Positions 1-8,397 of a stretch of DNA of 64,000 nt are shown in pieces (position 1 is the stretch's first letter; every line of letters starts with the position of its first letter). The notes beneath the pieces were generated by a model, which had not been told where the DNA came from, ran no database searches, and was given only the letters and a program-made list of their open reading frames with translations. Where the stretch lies: NCBI RefSeq assembly GCF_017873605.1, contig NZ_JAGGKI010000011.1, forward strand, positions 124,001-188,000, given 5' to 3'. The position numbers were made by a program, and so were the translations under genes. The DNA comes from Paenibacillus lactis. GTDB lineage: Bacteria; Bacillota; Bacilli; Paenibacillales; Paenibacillaceae.

Positions 1-24
1 GTTTATTAACAATTTCTAAACTCG

Positions 25-720
25 TTATACGGAAAAGCGGTAGCCCGCCCCCCACACGGTCTCGATATATTGCGGATTCGAAGGATCCACCTCTATCTTC
101 TCACGCAATCTGCGGACGTGAACCGTCACGGTTGCGATATCCCCGTTCGAATCCATGCCCCATATCCGTTCAAACAGTTCATTCTTACTAAAGACGCGAT
201 TCGGATGGCTTGCCAAAAACTCCAGCAGGCTAAACTCGCGGGTCGTAAATATCACTTCCTGGTTGCGGACGTGGACCCGGCGGGCTGCTTTGTCAATAAC
301 AAGACCACGGAGACGGATTTCCGACCGGGGATCAGTCCCCGTTTTACCTGTTAACCGCTCATATCTTGCCAGGTGCGCCTTGGCTCGCGCAACCAGCTCC
401 CCGGGGCTGAACGGCTTGGTAATGTAATCGTCGGCACCAAGATGAAAGGCACGGATCTTATCAATTTCTTCTTTTTTGGCGGAAACGATTAAGATCGGTA
501 CCTCCTTCGCTTGCCTGATTTGTCTGCATACATCATATCCGCCGATCCCCGGAAGCTGCAGGTCGATGATGATGAGATTGTAATCGTTGTTCATGGCAAG
601 CCGAAGTCCTTCATTGCCGGTATGGCATAAATCGACGAGATACCCGTTCAACTCAAAATAGTCCCGCTCCAGCTGTGCGATCGTAATTTCATCCTCGATG
701 ATCAGAATCCGGGTTGTCAT
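25..720 (-). CDS. OmpR/PhoB-family response regulator
   Basis: DNA-binding response regulator that should be phosphorylated by the kinase encoded just upstream in the same transcript. The receiver domain (about residues 1-120) has the acidic pair E9/D10, the phospho-acceptor D53 (IIIDLQLPG) and the conserved Lys in DDYITKPF. The C-terminal winged helix (about 135-230) shows the family motifs TTREFSLLEFL and TVHVRRLREKIE and ends in GAGYRF. The 231-aa length is normal. A ribosome site AGGAGGG lies about 12 bases before the ATG. The start lies 32 bases inside the kinase gene, so the two are probably translationally coupled. The target genes cannot be told from the sequence. Confidence 0.95.
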   Translation of the reverse strand: MTTRILIIEDEITIAQLERDYFELNGYLVDLCHTGNEGLRLAMNNDYNLIIIDLQLPGIGGYDVCRQIRQAKEVPILIVSAKKEEIDKIRAFHLGADDYITKPFSPGELVARAKAHLARYERLTGKTGTDPRSEIRLRGLVIDKAARRVHVRNQEVIFTTREFSLLEFLASHPNRVFSKNELFERIWGMDSNGDIATVTVHVRRLREKIEVDPSNPQYIETVWGAGYRFSV

Positions 721-2197
721 CTGTATGTGTCCCTCCTAGGTCCTTCGTTCTTCTTAGCGTGAAGTAAAAGCTCGTGCCGACGCCAAGCTCGCTGCTCACC
801 CATATCGAGCCTCCGTGGCCCTCGATGATCTGACGAGCGATCGCTAGTCCGAGTCCGCTGCCGCCTGTTGAGGAATTGCGCGATCGTTCGGCGCGGTAGA
901 AGCGCTCGAAAATATGCGGGAGGTCTTCGGATGAGATTCCCATCCCGTTATCCTGTATTTCAACAGTGACCCATTCCGGCGATGCTTGCACCGAAATGAG
1001 AATGAACTTGTCTTTTTTGTTCATGAAATTTTGGGCGTTTCCAATGATATTAAGCATGGCGCGCTTTAATTTTTCCAGATCGGCTACAACCTCAATATCC
1101 CTGCTCGGGCGCTCGCCCCACTTCAGCAAGATTCCCTTCTCTTCCATTTCGTAATGCAGCTCATCCATGCAGTCGTCCAGAAAGCTGACGATGCTCACAT
1201 TCTCGAACAAGAACGGAATTTGCTTTAAGTCCAGCTTGGAGTACAGAAACAGCTCGTCCACCAGCTTATCCAGGTCGATCGTTTTGGAATAGATGATATT
1301 GACGTACTTGTCCATCTTCTCCGGGGTATCAGCGACCCCATCACGAATGCCTTCAATGTATCCTTTGATGTTCGTAATCGGGGTACGCAAATCGTGCGAA
1401 ATATTGGATATCAGTTCCTTCCGATTCTCTTCGTCCTGCAAACGGAGCTGCACCGATTCATACAACCGCTTGCGCATATTCTCGAATGCCTCGTTCAGCA
1501 GACCGATCTCGTCTTTGGAACGCAAATCGAGTGCAAACAGCAAATTCCCTTCCACGATGTGCTCAGTCGAGCTTCGAAGCAGATTCAGCGGTTTGACCAC
1601 ACTGCGGGTAATCCAGCGATATAGCATCGCGTTCGCGATGACGATGATGCCGATAAGCAGCACCACGATCATAGGGAGCAGCTTGCGGGTCACTTCGCCG
1701 AAAGGGCTGCGTTCATGAATAACATAAACACTCCCTTTCGCCCCATCCGAGTACCGAAAGTCGAATTTGGCATAAGCGTAAAACCGTTCGCCGATGTTGA
1801 ATGTATCGCGAATATGGTGGTTGTCCAGCTCATAGGGAGGCAGATGCTCCTCCAATTCGGGCTGGTTGAACGTATGCGATTCGAAGACTTGATTGCTCTC
1901 CCGGCGAACGTAAAGACCGGCCCGCACCGTTTTCAGCTTGAAATCGTAATCCTGCAGCAGCTCCTGGTTCATCAGCTCATCCGGTTCATTTTTGGCAAGG
2001 TACTTCAATTCAAGGAAGATGGATTCCTCCTCCTCCGTCAGCGGGTTGAGCTGATAATGCACTTTATAGAAATCCCGGAAGCTGTGAATATCCCCTGTCG
2101 CCGCGATGGTGAACAAACTGGCCGTCAGGGCGAATACGAGCAGGCTGACAAGAAGCATGCCTGTGTAGGACAGCAATAATTTGATTCGAATGGACAT
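689..2197 (-). CDS. Sensor histidine kinase (HAMP, HisKA, HATPase)
   Basis: Membrane sensor kinase, 502 aa from the chosen start, paired with the response regulator downstream. It has an N-terminal transmembrane helix (about residues 7-30), an extracytoplasmic sensor region (to about 165), a second helix (LPMIVVLLIGIIVIANAML), a HAMP linker, the dimerisation box ISNISHDLRTPITNIKG with the phospho-His, and ATP-binding boxes (NIIGNAQN, DNGMGIS, GGSGLGLAIARQI). The frame is open further upstream, but the ATG at 2197 is preceded by GAGGTGAG at good spacing and begins a typical membrane-anchor sequence (MSIRIKLLLSYTG). The kinase gene comes before the regulator gene, the reverse of the more common order. 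The signal sensed is unknown. Confidence 0.92.
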   Translation of the reverse strand: MSIRIKLLLSYTGMLLVSLLVFALTASLFTIAATGDIHSFRDFYKVHYQLNPLTEEEESIFLELKYLAKNEPDELMNQELLQDYDFKLKTVRAGLYVRRESNQVFESHTFNQPELEEHLPPYELDNHHIRDTFNIGERFYAYAKFDFRYSDGAKGSVYVIHERSPFGEVTRKLLPMIVVLLIGIIVIANAMLYRWITRSVVKPLNLLRSSTEHIVEGNLLFALDLRSKDEIGLLNEAFENMRKRLYESVQLRLQDEENRKELISNISHDLRTPITNIKGYIEGIRDGVADTPEKMDKYVNIIYSKTIDLDKLVDELFLYSKLDLKQIPFLFENVSIVSFLDDCMDELHYEMEEKGILLKWGERPSRDIEVVADLEKLKRAMLNIIGNAQNFMNKKDKFILISVQASPEWVTVEIQDNGMGISSEDLPHIFERFYRAERSRNSSTGGSGLGLAIARQIIEGHGGSIWVSSELGVGTSFYFTLRRTKDLGGTHTDDNPDSDHRG

Positions 2198-2278
2198 ACG
2201 CTCACCTCGCTGCGAATTGCAATGCACGGTTAGTGCATAAGAGTCAATGCCATACCGCTTGATGCTATATAGAAACGA

Positions 2279-2319
2279 GAAGCCTCCTGATCCACCTTCA
2301 AAGTGGCTGAGGAGGCTTC
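2279..2319 (-). terminator. Rho-independent terminator after the deaminase gene
   Basis: Nearly perfect 17-bp inverted repeat (GAAGCCTCCTGATCCAC against GTGGCTGAGGAGGCTTC) with a short loop. It lies between the deaminase stop and the kinase start; on the minus strand it is followed by a weak T-rich stretch. Confidence 0.65.
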
Positions 2320-2383
2320 GATTCATTGGATATTGGATATCCGTTATCCCCGATTCGAGCATGGTGAACAACGCATGGCGGAC

Positions 2384-2866
2384 TTATTTTCGCTTGGAAT
2401 GGAATTGACGATGGAGCTCCCGAACCTCTTGGGCCAGCTCGGGCACCAGACCGTCTATGGCCGTATCACGGATAACCTCTTGAATCGGAAGATTTCGTAC
2501 ACGGGGTGCCGCAACTCCCATTTCCTCAAGCCATTCTGCCAGCTGTTTCGAGGAGCTTGCGTATACAATCCGACCTAGTCCAACCCAGCCGTGGGCCGCT
2601 GCGCACATTGGGCAATGTTCGCCCGAGGTATACACGGTCGCCTTCGCTCTCTCCTCAGGCGTCATGTGATTAGCCGCCCACCGCGCTAATGCAAACTCCG
2701 GATGCTGCGTATGGTCCCCGCCGGCAACATGGTTATGGTCTTCGGCAAGCACGTCTCCGTCTGCGGATACAAGCACGGAGCCGAATGGCTCGTCGCCTGC
2801 CTCAAGTGCCTCCTTCGCGAGCTCAACGCATCGCTTTAGATGCTTCAGATCGATATCGTTTATCAT
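2384..2866 (-). CDS. Nucleoside/base deaminase (CDA superfamily)
   Basis: Zinc-dependent deaminase of the cytidine/guanine/tRNA-adenosine deaminase superfamily, 160 aa. The zinc site is visible as HPEFA, in the place of the usual H-A/V-E where the Glu is the proton shuttle, and as the CPMC motif in SGEHCPMCAAAHGW. The ATG at 2866 (MINDIDLKHL) has GGAGGA in front of it and is preferred to the earlier in-frame ATG at 2920. It is transcribed alone, divergent from the LysR regulator at 3152, and ends in its own terminator. The overall pattern resembles guanine deaminase or general nucleoside deaminase proteins more than TadA; the substrate is not determined by the sequence. Confidence 0.85.
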   Translation of the reverse strand: MINDIDLKHLKRCVELAKEALEAGDEPFGSVLVSADGDVLAEDHNHVAGGDHTQHPEFALARWAANHMTPEERAKATVYTSGEHCPMCAAAHGWVGLGRIVYASSSKQLAEWLEEMGVAAPRVRNLPIQEVIRDTAIDGLVPELAQEVRELHRQFHSKRK

Positions 2867-2968
2867 CAATGGAATCCTCCTCATCGAAACATTTAAATTA
2901 AGCAGCCCTTGGCTGCGCATAATCTGAATAAAACGTTTTGTTCAGCGTCCTTTTCCTTATACACCGTA

Positions 2969-3133
2969 ATGCTAACATGTATCAATCCAAACGAAAAATA
3001 TATAAAAAATATGATGAGCTTAGGTTTTACATATGCATTGTCTTACGAGAATCCGCACCAATATGCTAACATGGGAATAACCAGATCAAAAACATAGCCA
3101 AAGTTCGTATTTGCTTAGGTTTTTCATATATGA
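2969..3133. repeat. Diverged ~94-bp duplication in the LysR/deaminase intergenic region
   Basis: The 11-mer ATGCTAACATG occurs at 2969-2979 and 3063-3073, and GCTTAGGTTTT followed by a near-copy of CATATATG occurs at 3018 and 3113. The two matched pairs keep nearly the same spacing (94 and 95 bp), with an A-rich unmatched segment between. This reads as an old tandem duplication of the promoter or operator region upstream of the LysR gene. The repeats could be regulator-binding sites. Confidence 0.5.
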
Positions 3134-3151
3134 GAAGGAGTGCTTTCAAAG

Positions 3152-4033
3152 ATGGATATCCGACAGCTGCGATATTTTATCGCGATTGTAGAGGAAGGGA
3201 AAATCTCTGCTGCCGCCAAGAGGCTTCATCTTTCCCAACCCCCTTTAAGTCAACAATTGAAAGCCATGGAGGAGGAGCTTGGCTCCAAATTAATAGAGCG
3301 CAGCGGGAAACATTTAGAGGTAACCGAGGCGGGAAAAGCTTTATATAAATATGCTTTGCAGATGAATCAGTTGATGGAGGAGGCGAAAATGGAGGTTCAG
3401 GAAGTAGGAAAAGGAGTGAACGGGAGTTTATCCATCGGCGTAAATACGTTCTCGGTAGGCGAGCTGCCCCATATTCTTCATCAGTTCCAACGCCAATTCC
3501 CTAAGGTAACCTATAAAATTCAGCAAAACGAGTCAGCGCATCTGTGCAAATTAGTGAGGGATCGGGATGTCGAGCTGGCGATCATTCGCCTGCCGTTGGA
3601 ATTGGACGATTTCGAGGTGCTTCACCTTTATACCGAGCCTTTTTACTTCATTTCGTCGGATAAACAGAAGCTGTTCGAAGATGAAGTGTCGCTGCAGGAC
3701 ATTCATAATCAACCGCTCATTCTGCCAAGCACCCAGGGATTAGGCGTGCACTATTTGATATTGGAGGCATTTTCCCGCTTCCATCTGCATCCCCATATTA
3801 CAGGTGAATGCTCTGATATTTCGCTGTTGATGGATTTAGTTTCATCCGGCTTTTGCGGGTCGATCGTTCCGGAAACGGTGCTCAAACGGCATAAGGGGTA
3901 CTCGATCCATGCTCATAAAATCTCCGGGTCAGCCGAGATGTCAGCTCCGGTCGGACTCATCTGGCTGAAGAATCACTCCTTATCCAAAATTGCACAGAAC
4001 TTCGTCGATGTATTGATAGCAAAAAACAATTAA
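3152..4033 (+). CDS. LysR-family transcriptional regulator
   Basis: LysR-type regulator of 293 aa. The N-terminal winged helix (MDIRQLRYFIAIVEEGKISA, then AAKRLHLSQPPLSQQLKAME) is textbook for the family, and residues from about 90 on form the two-lobed co-inducer binding domain (SLSIGVNTFSVGELP, VELAIIRLPLE, ITGECSDISLLMDLV). GAGAAGGAG lies 11 bases before the ATG at 3152; an in-frame GTG at 3140 falls inside that ribosome site and is less likely. It is divergent from the deaminase gene and upstream of the permease block, so either may be its target. It ends in a strong terminator, so the genes from 4273 need their own promoter. The inducer is unknown. Confidence 0.93.
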   Translation: MDIRQLRYFIAIVEEGKISAAAKRLHLSQPPLSQQLKAMEEELGSKLIERSGKHLEVTEAGKALYKYALQMNQLMEEAKMEVQEVGKGVNGSLSIGVNTFSVGELPHILHQFQRQFPKVTYKIQQNESAHLCKLVRDRDVELAIIRLPLELDDFEVLHLYTEPFYFISSDKQKLFEDEVSLQDIHNQPLILPSTQGLGVHYLILEAFSRFHLHPHITGECSDISLLMDLVSSGFCGSIVPETVLKRHKGYSIHAHKISGSAEMSAPVGLIWLKNHSLSKIAQNFVDVLIAKNN

Positions 4034-4042
4034 GAGGATGAA

Positions 4043-4084
4043 CAAGCCCGATTGCTCACACACGAGCAATCGGGCTTGTTTCGT
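4043..4084 (+). terminator. Rho-independent terminator after the LysR gene
   Basis: Perfect 15-bp inverted repeat CAAGCCCGATTGCTC / GAGCAATCGGGCTTG with a 6-base loop, followed by TTTCG. It lies 10 bases after the LysR stop codon. Confidence 0.85.
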
Positions 4085-4272
4085 ATGTAATCTATTTTAC
4101 CTATCGATGTGTAACTCCTTATGCGAACATCAATCGCGGAATATCGCAATAACAAGGCATTTCCATTAGAGCAGTGCCAGTCCTTGATACATATAAATAG
4201 AGTATATCTATCTACTAATTATGATTGGTAGGTAACTTCGCAAAAAATAAAAACCGAAGAGGAGTGACCTTT

Positions 4273-4428
4273 ATGATCGTACTCATCTTTATCGTACTGG
4301 CGGGTTGGGGGCTGTACGCTCTACTAACGCCTCCTAAAGAGGTTCCCGTAGAGTCAACAAAGAGTGAGGCCGCCAAAGAACAAGTTGCTTTTATTAGCGT
4401 CGTGATTCCCGAAAAAGAGGATTCGTAA
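4273..4428 (+). CDS. Small single-pass membrane protein (51 aa)
   Basis: Short protein with one hydrophobic helix at its N-terminus (MIVLIFIVLAGWGLYALL), then a charged tail rich in Lys and Glu. The ATG has an excellent ribosome site (GAGGAGTGACCTTT). The frame can be extended to a TTG at 4225, but no ribosome site supports that. It lies 41 bases before the ArsB-type permease and is probably co-transcribed with it, which suggests an accessory or stabilising peptide for the transporter. No family is recognised. Confidence 0.6.
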   Translation: MIVLIFIVLAGWGLYALLTPPKEVPVESTKSEAAKEQVAFISVVIPEKEDS

Positions 4429-4469
4429 GCAACTCTTGCTATTAATGAAAGAAGGGAGTGAGATTTCCC

Positions 4470-5813
4470 ATGCTCAGTCCAGCAGTAGTCACACTAACGA
4501 TTGCAGCTTTTATTGTCGCAATGGTCCTTATCATATGGCGTCCAAATGGATTAAATGAAGCCATCCCAGCATCTGTAGGGGCCGCAATCGTGGTGCTTAG
4601 CGGGAGCGTATCATTGCCGGACCTCCTTACCATTGGCTCTACCATAAGCAGTGCTGCTATAACGATCATTGCAACCATCGTAATGGCCATTATATTAGAG
4701 AGTTTCGGTTTTTTTAACTGGGCTGCTGAATCCTTGGCAGCCAGAGCTCGTGGATCGGGAACCCGGTTGTTCTGGTACGTCAACTTATTATGTTTTCTGA
4801 TGACCTTATTCTTTAACAACGATGGAAGCATTCTCATTACGACTCCCATTCTACTGATTCTGTTAAAGCAATATGGATTAAAAAACCATGAGAAAATCCC
4901 TTACCTCCTCTCAGGTGCGCTAATAGCAACTGCATCAAGCGCACCTATCGGTGTCAGCAATATCGTGAATTTAATAGCACTGGAAATCGTGGATATGGAT
5001 CTGTACATGCATTCCATCATGATGTTTGTTCCCGCAACCCTCGGGCTTTTGCTGTTTGTATTTCTGTTATTCCTCTGTTTCAGAAAACAGCTGCCGCGTA
5101 AGCTTCATGTAAAAAGGCACGCGGGCGGCGCCATGCACCCTCTAAGCAGGACGCTGATTTCAACTGCGGATATCCACAAACGCAATAAGGTCATGCGGAA
5201 TGTTCTCTTGTTTGTATTTACGGTTCGAGTAGCGCTATTTGTCGCCTCCTATTTAGGGATTCCAATCGAAATTGTAGCGATCCTCGGCTCAGTCATTCTG
5301 TTGTCCTGGCGATGGGCCGTATTGAAATTAAAACCGACTGATTTATTGAAGAAGACGCCCTGGCACATTCTCATATTTGCATTCGCGATGTACGTGCTCA
5401 TCTATGGGCTGCATAATATCGGTCTAACGGAATTTCTCATCCAATTCTTTGAGCCGATCGTTTCCACAGACCTCTTAAATGCAAGCTTATTAATGGGCGG
5501 CCTGCTCTCTTTGCTATCGATTCTATTCAATAATCACCCCGCGCTGATGGTTGGAACCATCACACTAACCAATATGAACCTGGATCCTTTAACGCTCAAG
5601 ATTTCATACCTGGCCAGTGTAATCGGAAGTGATATTGGAGCATTGCTTTTGCCGATGGGTACGCTTGCTTCGTTAATATGGCTTCACATTCTTAAACAAC
5701 ATCATGTCAAGATCAAATGGAAGGAATATATCAAGATCACGATATTGACCATCCCGCCCACCCTTTTATTTACGCTGGTGATCCTTGCATTCTGGGTTCA
5801 ATGGGTATACTGA
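4470..5813 (+). CDS. ArsB/NhaD-type ion permease
   Basis: Polytopic membrane protein of about 447 aa with 10-12 hydrophobic helices, related to the arsenite pump ArsB. Visible family features are the duplicated NN(D/H) elements (FFNNDGSILITTPI and FNNHPALMVGTITL), the segment SAPIGVSNIVNLIA, and the C-terminal SVIGSDIGALLLPMGTLASL followed by WLHIL. GAAGGGA lies about 12 bases before the chosen ATG; a GTG 12 bases upstream overlaps that site. No arsR, arsC or arsA gene is nearby. Its neighbours are a 51-aa membrane peptide and a homospermidine synthase-like enzyme, so arsenite should not be assumed as the substrate. The fold assignment is firm, the substrate is open. Confidence 0.85.
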   Translation: MLSPAVVTLTIAAFIVAMVLIIWRPNGLNEAIPASVGAAIVVLSGSVSLPDLLTIGSTISSAAITIIATIVMAIILESFGFFNWAAESLAARARGSGTRLFWYVNLLCFLMTLFFNNDGSILITTPILLILLKQYGLKNHEKIPYLLSGALIATASSAPIGVSNIVNLIALEIVDMDLYMHSIMMFVPATLGLLLFVFLLFLCFRKQLPRKLHVKRHAGGAMHPLSRTLISTADIHKRNKVMRNVLLFVFTVRVALFVASYLGIPIEIVAILGSVILLSWRWAVLKLKPTDLLKKTPWHILIFAFAMYVLIYGLHNIGLTEFLIQFFEPIVSTDLLNASLLMGGLLSLLSILFNNHPALMVGTITLTNMNLDPLTLKISYLASVIGSDIGALLLPMGTLASLIWLHILKQHHVKIKWKEYIKITILTIPPTLLFTLVILAFWVQWVY

Positions 5814-6051
5814 CATACTGAATACAGGAACAACATTTCATAGAGAGCATGAAATTCTTGTGGAGCATGGGTTCATTATTCGATTAATGAATCATCACCA
5901 CGGCATTCATGACTCTCTTTTTTGTTCGGCATGCTTCGGGAGCGTACGTACATACATCATGATTTCGAATAAAAGCATCTTGAAGGTGTTTTAGCACAGA
6001 CCTTTTCCCGACTCTATGAATAATCATATTACTAGAAAGGAGTTGGTAGAT

Positions 6052-7344
6052 TTGAAACAATCACCGATCGTCATCAGCATTCTTGGCAGCTCCGGCGGCG
6101 TCGCTAAAGCAATCCTCTCGATATTAAATAAAAGCGCTGAAGATATCCATGACCCCATTCATTCCATTATGAAGCACAGCACCCTTCATTTGATCGACCA
6201 GAAACAGAAACATCCGGATTACTATCGCGCTTTCATGCCAAGCTTGCTTAAGAATGCTGCATTGCACCAATTCGATTTGAACCAGCTGGAATCGTTTCGC
6301 CAGCATCTGCGACAGACCGGCACCACGCATGTCATTGATGTCTCGTGGGCTGATACGGTTGAGATGCTCCAATGCTGCCAAGAATGCGGTGTGCATTATA
6401 TCAATACCGCGCTTGAGAATCCCAAGGTGGATGAGAATGAAAGCCTTGCCCCATACTCGCTGTTGGAACGTTACCGAATCTTCCAGGAAGCCCGGCAATC
6501 ATCGCCGCAGACCACTGCAATTATCGGTTCGGGTATGAATCCAGGAGTCGTCCAGTGGATGGCTATCAAGTTAATGAAGGAACTGCCAGACAAGCAACCG
6601 ATCGCCTGTTACATTGTAGAACATGACAGCTCGCTATATAAAGACCCCGCCCTAGTAAAAGAACACACGATTTACTCCACCTGGTCTCCCGAATGCTTTT
6701 TGGACGAAGCGATTCTCAATTATCCCATGTTTATGAAGCATCAGTTCCCATTTACGATGCATCTTCCGGTGTATGAGCTGGAGTTCAAGGTGACCTTGGG
6801 GAGCAAGCAATTCAATGGTTCATTAATGCCTCATGAAGAAGTATTGTCCCTTGGAGAAAAATTCAATATGGAGACTGGTTTTATCTACCGCGTCAGCGAT
6901 TATACGATCGATTTAATCCGTTCCCAGCTTGAAGATCTCGACGTTATTTGGGAATGGGATCATCAAATTTTGGATCCATCGATTGGCGAAGTCGGAGGAG
7001 AAGATTTGGTCGGAGTCTTGCTCGTATATCCAGACAAAGAGAGGTATATGTATAATGTTCTGAGTACCGATAATATCTACCCTGTCTTCCAAATCAATGC
7101 CACCTATTTTCAGGTTGCATGCGGCATATATGGCGCATTAAGCACACTTCTGAAAGACGATATTCCAAACGGTGTTTATTTTGTTGACGAATTGCTCCTT
7201 CAAACCGAAAGTCAATACGGTGCTTATTTATCCTACTATATGAAGGATTTTGTGGTTGGTGAGAACAAGGGTACGGATGGGTTATTGCTCGACCGAATGA
7301 TAAAATACCCAGCCTCTTCTCATGAAGACAATTCCGCTGAATAA
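6052..7344 (+). CDS. Homospermidine synthase-like / saccharopine dehydrogenase-family protein
   Basis: Soluble protein of about 430 aa with an N-terminal Rossmann fold (PIVISILGSSGGVAKAIL). Several stretches line up with bacterial homospermidine synthase as I recall that family: GSGMNPGVVQWMAIKLMKEL, STWSPECFLDEA in place of NTWS-x-x-GF-x-EE, and the C-terminal NATYFQVACGIYGAL followed by a GVYFVDELLL-type segment. Homospermidine synthase joins putrescine-type polyamines using NAD. GAAAGGAG stands 9 bases before a TTG at 6052; an in-frame ATG at 6016 has no ribosome site. The gene follows the ArsB-type permease after about 240 bases with no other gene. A divergent branch with another amine substrate is possible. 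Confidence 0.72.
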   Translation: MKQSPIVISILGSSGGVAKAILSILNKSAEDIHDPIHSIMKHSTLHLIDQKQKHPDYYRAFMPSLLKNAALHQFDLNQLESFRQHLRQTGTTHVIDVSWADTVEMLQCCQECGVHYINTALENPKVDENESLAPYSLLERYRIFQEARQSSPQTTAIIGSGMNPGVVQWMAIKLMKELPDKQPIACYIVEHDSSLYKDPALVKEHTIYSTWSPECFLDEAILNYPMFMKHQFPFTMHLPVYELEFKVTLGSKQFNGSLMPHEEVLSLGEKFNMETGFIYRVSDYTIDLIRSQLEDLDVIWEWDHQILDPSIGEVGGEDLVGVLLVYPDKERYMYNVLSTDNIYPVFQINATYFQVACGIYGALSTLLKDDIPNGVYFVDELLLQTESQYGAYLSYYMKDFVVGENKGTDGLLLDRMIKYPASSHEDNSAE

Positions 7345-7445
7345 ATACCCGACATCATTTCATCCTGCTTATGGATAAATAGCAGCCCCACTGCCAGACA
7401 AACTGTCAGTGGGAAGTCTGCGACGCTCATATGCTTTTAACTGAT

Positions 7446-8111
7446 CTAAGGCAGCTGGATCGATTTAATATGATCCATGTGCAGGTAATTATCATTTCCG
7501 CCAGCAAGTACCAACTGAACGATATTCTCATCGACAGATTTCAGTAACCCTTTTTTGTTAGGATGCTCGCCAAGATCAAACACCACGAGCTGACCTTCAA
7601 GTTTTTTTAACAGCTGATCCATCGTTCTTGACAAAGCAACAACAGAAGGCTGAACCGGGAAATGTTTTTGATCAAGACTATAAGGCGTTGTGTTTGGAGG
7701 ATAAGGTATCAAATATTTGACGTGGTTGACTGGAATATAAACCGTTTGATGCATCGGTGAGTGATATACAAAATAGTCATTCATAATACTTGTCACATAC
7801 CCATGCAATGATTGAGAACCTCCCAGGTAGATCTCAGTAAAGACGCCCCTGGAATTCATCAATATTTTGCGATAGGAGATATTGGCGAGGTCTAATTTCG
7901 AATCGGGACTGCTGTCCATCGGGGGATTATCCAGCTCTTCATATAGCCTTAAATGCTGTAGATGATGAATCGGCGTATATATATATTTTGACTTTGAATA
8001 TAGAACCAGGACATCGCTTCCCATATCAATAAATTCGCCATGAAGCAGTGTCTTACAGCCCGAGAGCTCCAGTTCAACACGTTTGCCGATCATTGAACGT
8101 AGTGACTCCAT
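7446..8111 (-). CDS. CotB-like spore coat protein, short form
   Basis: 221-aa protein made of repeated small beta modules of the kind seen in spore coat protein CotB: a module start such as KRVELELSGCKTLLHGEFID and a module end such as VYIPVNHVKYL, TPIHHLQHL or LHMDHIKSIQLP. Three modules can be traced (about residues 1-55, 80-145 and 165-221). Unlike the neighbouring gene at 8398 it has no low-complexity tail. AGGAGGGAAGGG lies directly before the ATG. It is encoded downstream of that larger CotB-like gene on the same strand, with a probable terminator between. Homology to CotB is inferred from the module pattern and context; a coat role is likely but unproved. Confidence 0.65.
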   Translation of the reverse strand: MESLRSMIGKRVELELSGCKTLLHGEFIDMGSDVLVLYSKSKYIYTPIHHLQHLRLYEELDNPPMDSSPDSKLDLANISYRKILMNSRGVFTEIYLGGSQSLHGYVTSIMNDYFVYHSPMHQTVYIPVNHVKYLIPYPPNTTPYSLDQKHFPVQPSVVALSRTMDQLLKKLEGQLVVFDLGEHPNKKGLLKSVDENIVQLVLAGGNDNYLHMDHIKSIQLP

Positions 8112-8272
8112 CCCTTCCCTCCTCCTATTATCTTAGTCTTACCGCTTTATGACTTCCATTCATGCTCAGGCTTGAATTCACCAACACCATTCGCCTGCAT
8201 ATATTGTTGGTATCGAACTTTAACGTGCAGATTGCACAACTTTTTAAGCAAAATATTTAAAAACCCCCTGAA

Positions 8273-8303
8273 GGGAGCATTGGATGACTGTGCAGCCAAT
8301 GCC
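8273..8303 (-). terminator. Probable terminator after the large cotB-like gene
   Basis: Inverted repeat GGGCATTGG / CCAATGCTCCC on the minus strand with a 12-base loop, followed after a C/G-rich gap by GTTTTT. It sits about 95 bases past the stop of the cotB-like gene. The remaining 8112-8397 stretch shows no gene. Confidence 0.4.
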
Positions 8304-8397
8304 CATTCAGAAGTGCTTTATAGGGGGGAATGCTTAATTGTTTCACTTATGGGTGAGCAGAAGATGGCTGGCTAGGCGCTCCTATCCTATAGGATTA

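Noticed and set aside
5785..5994. 69-codon plus-strand frame after the ArsB-type permease
   Set aside because: Starts inside the permease gene, lacks a ribosome site and shows no family.
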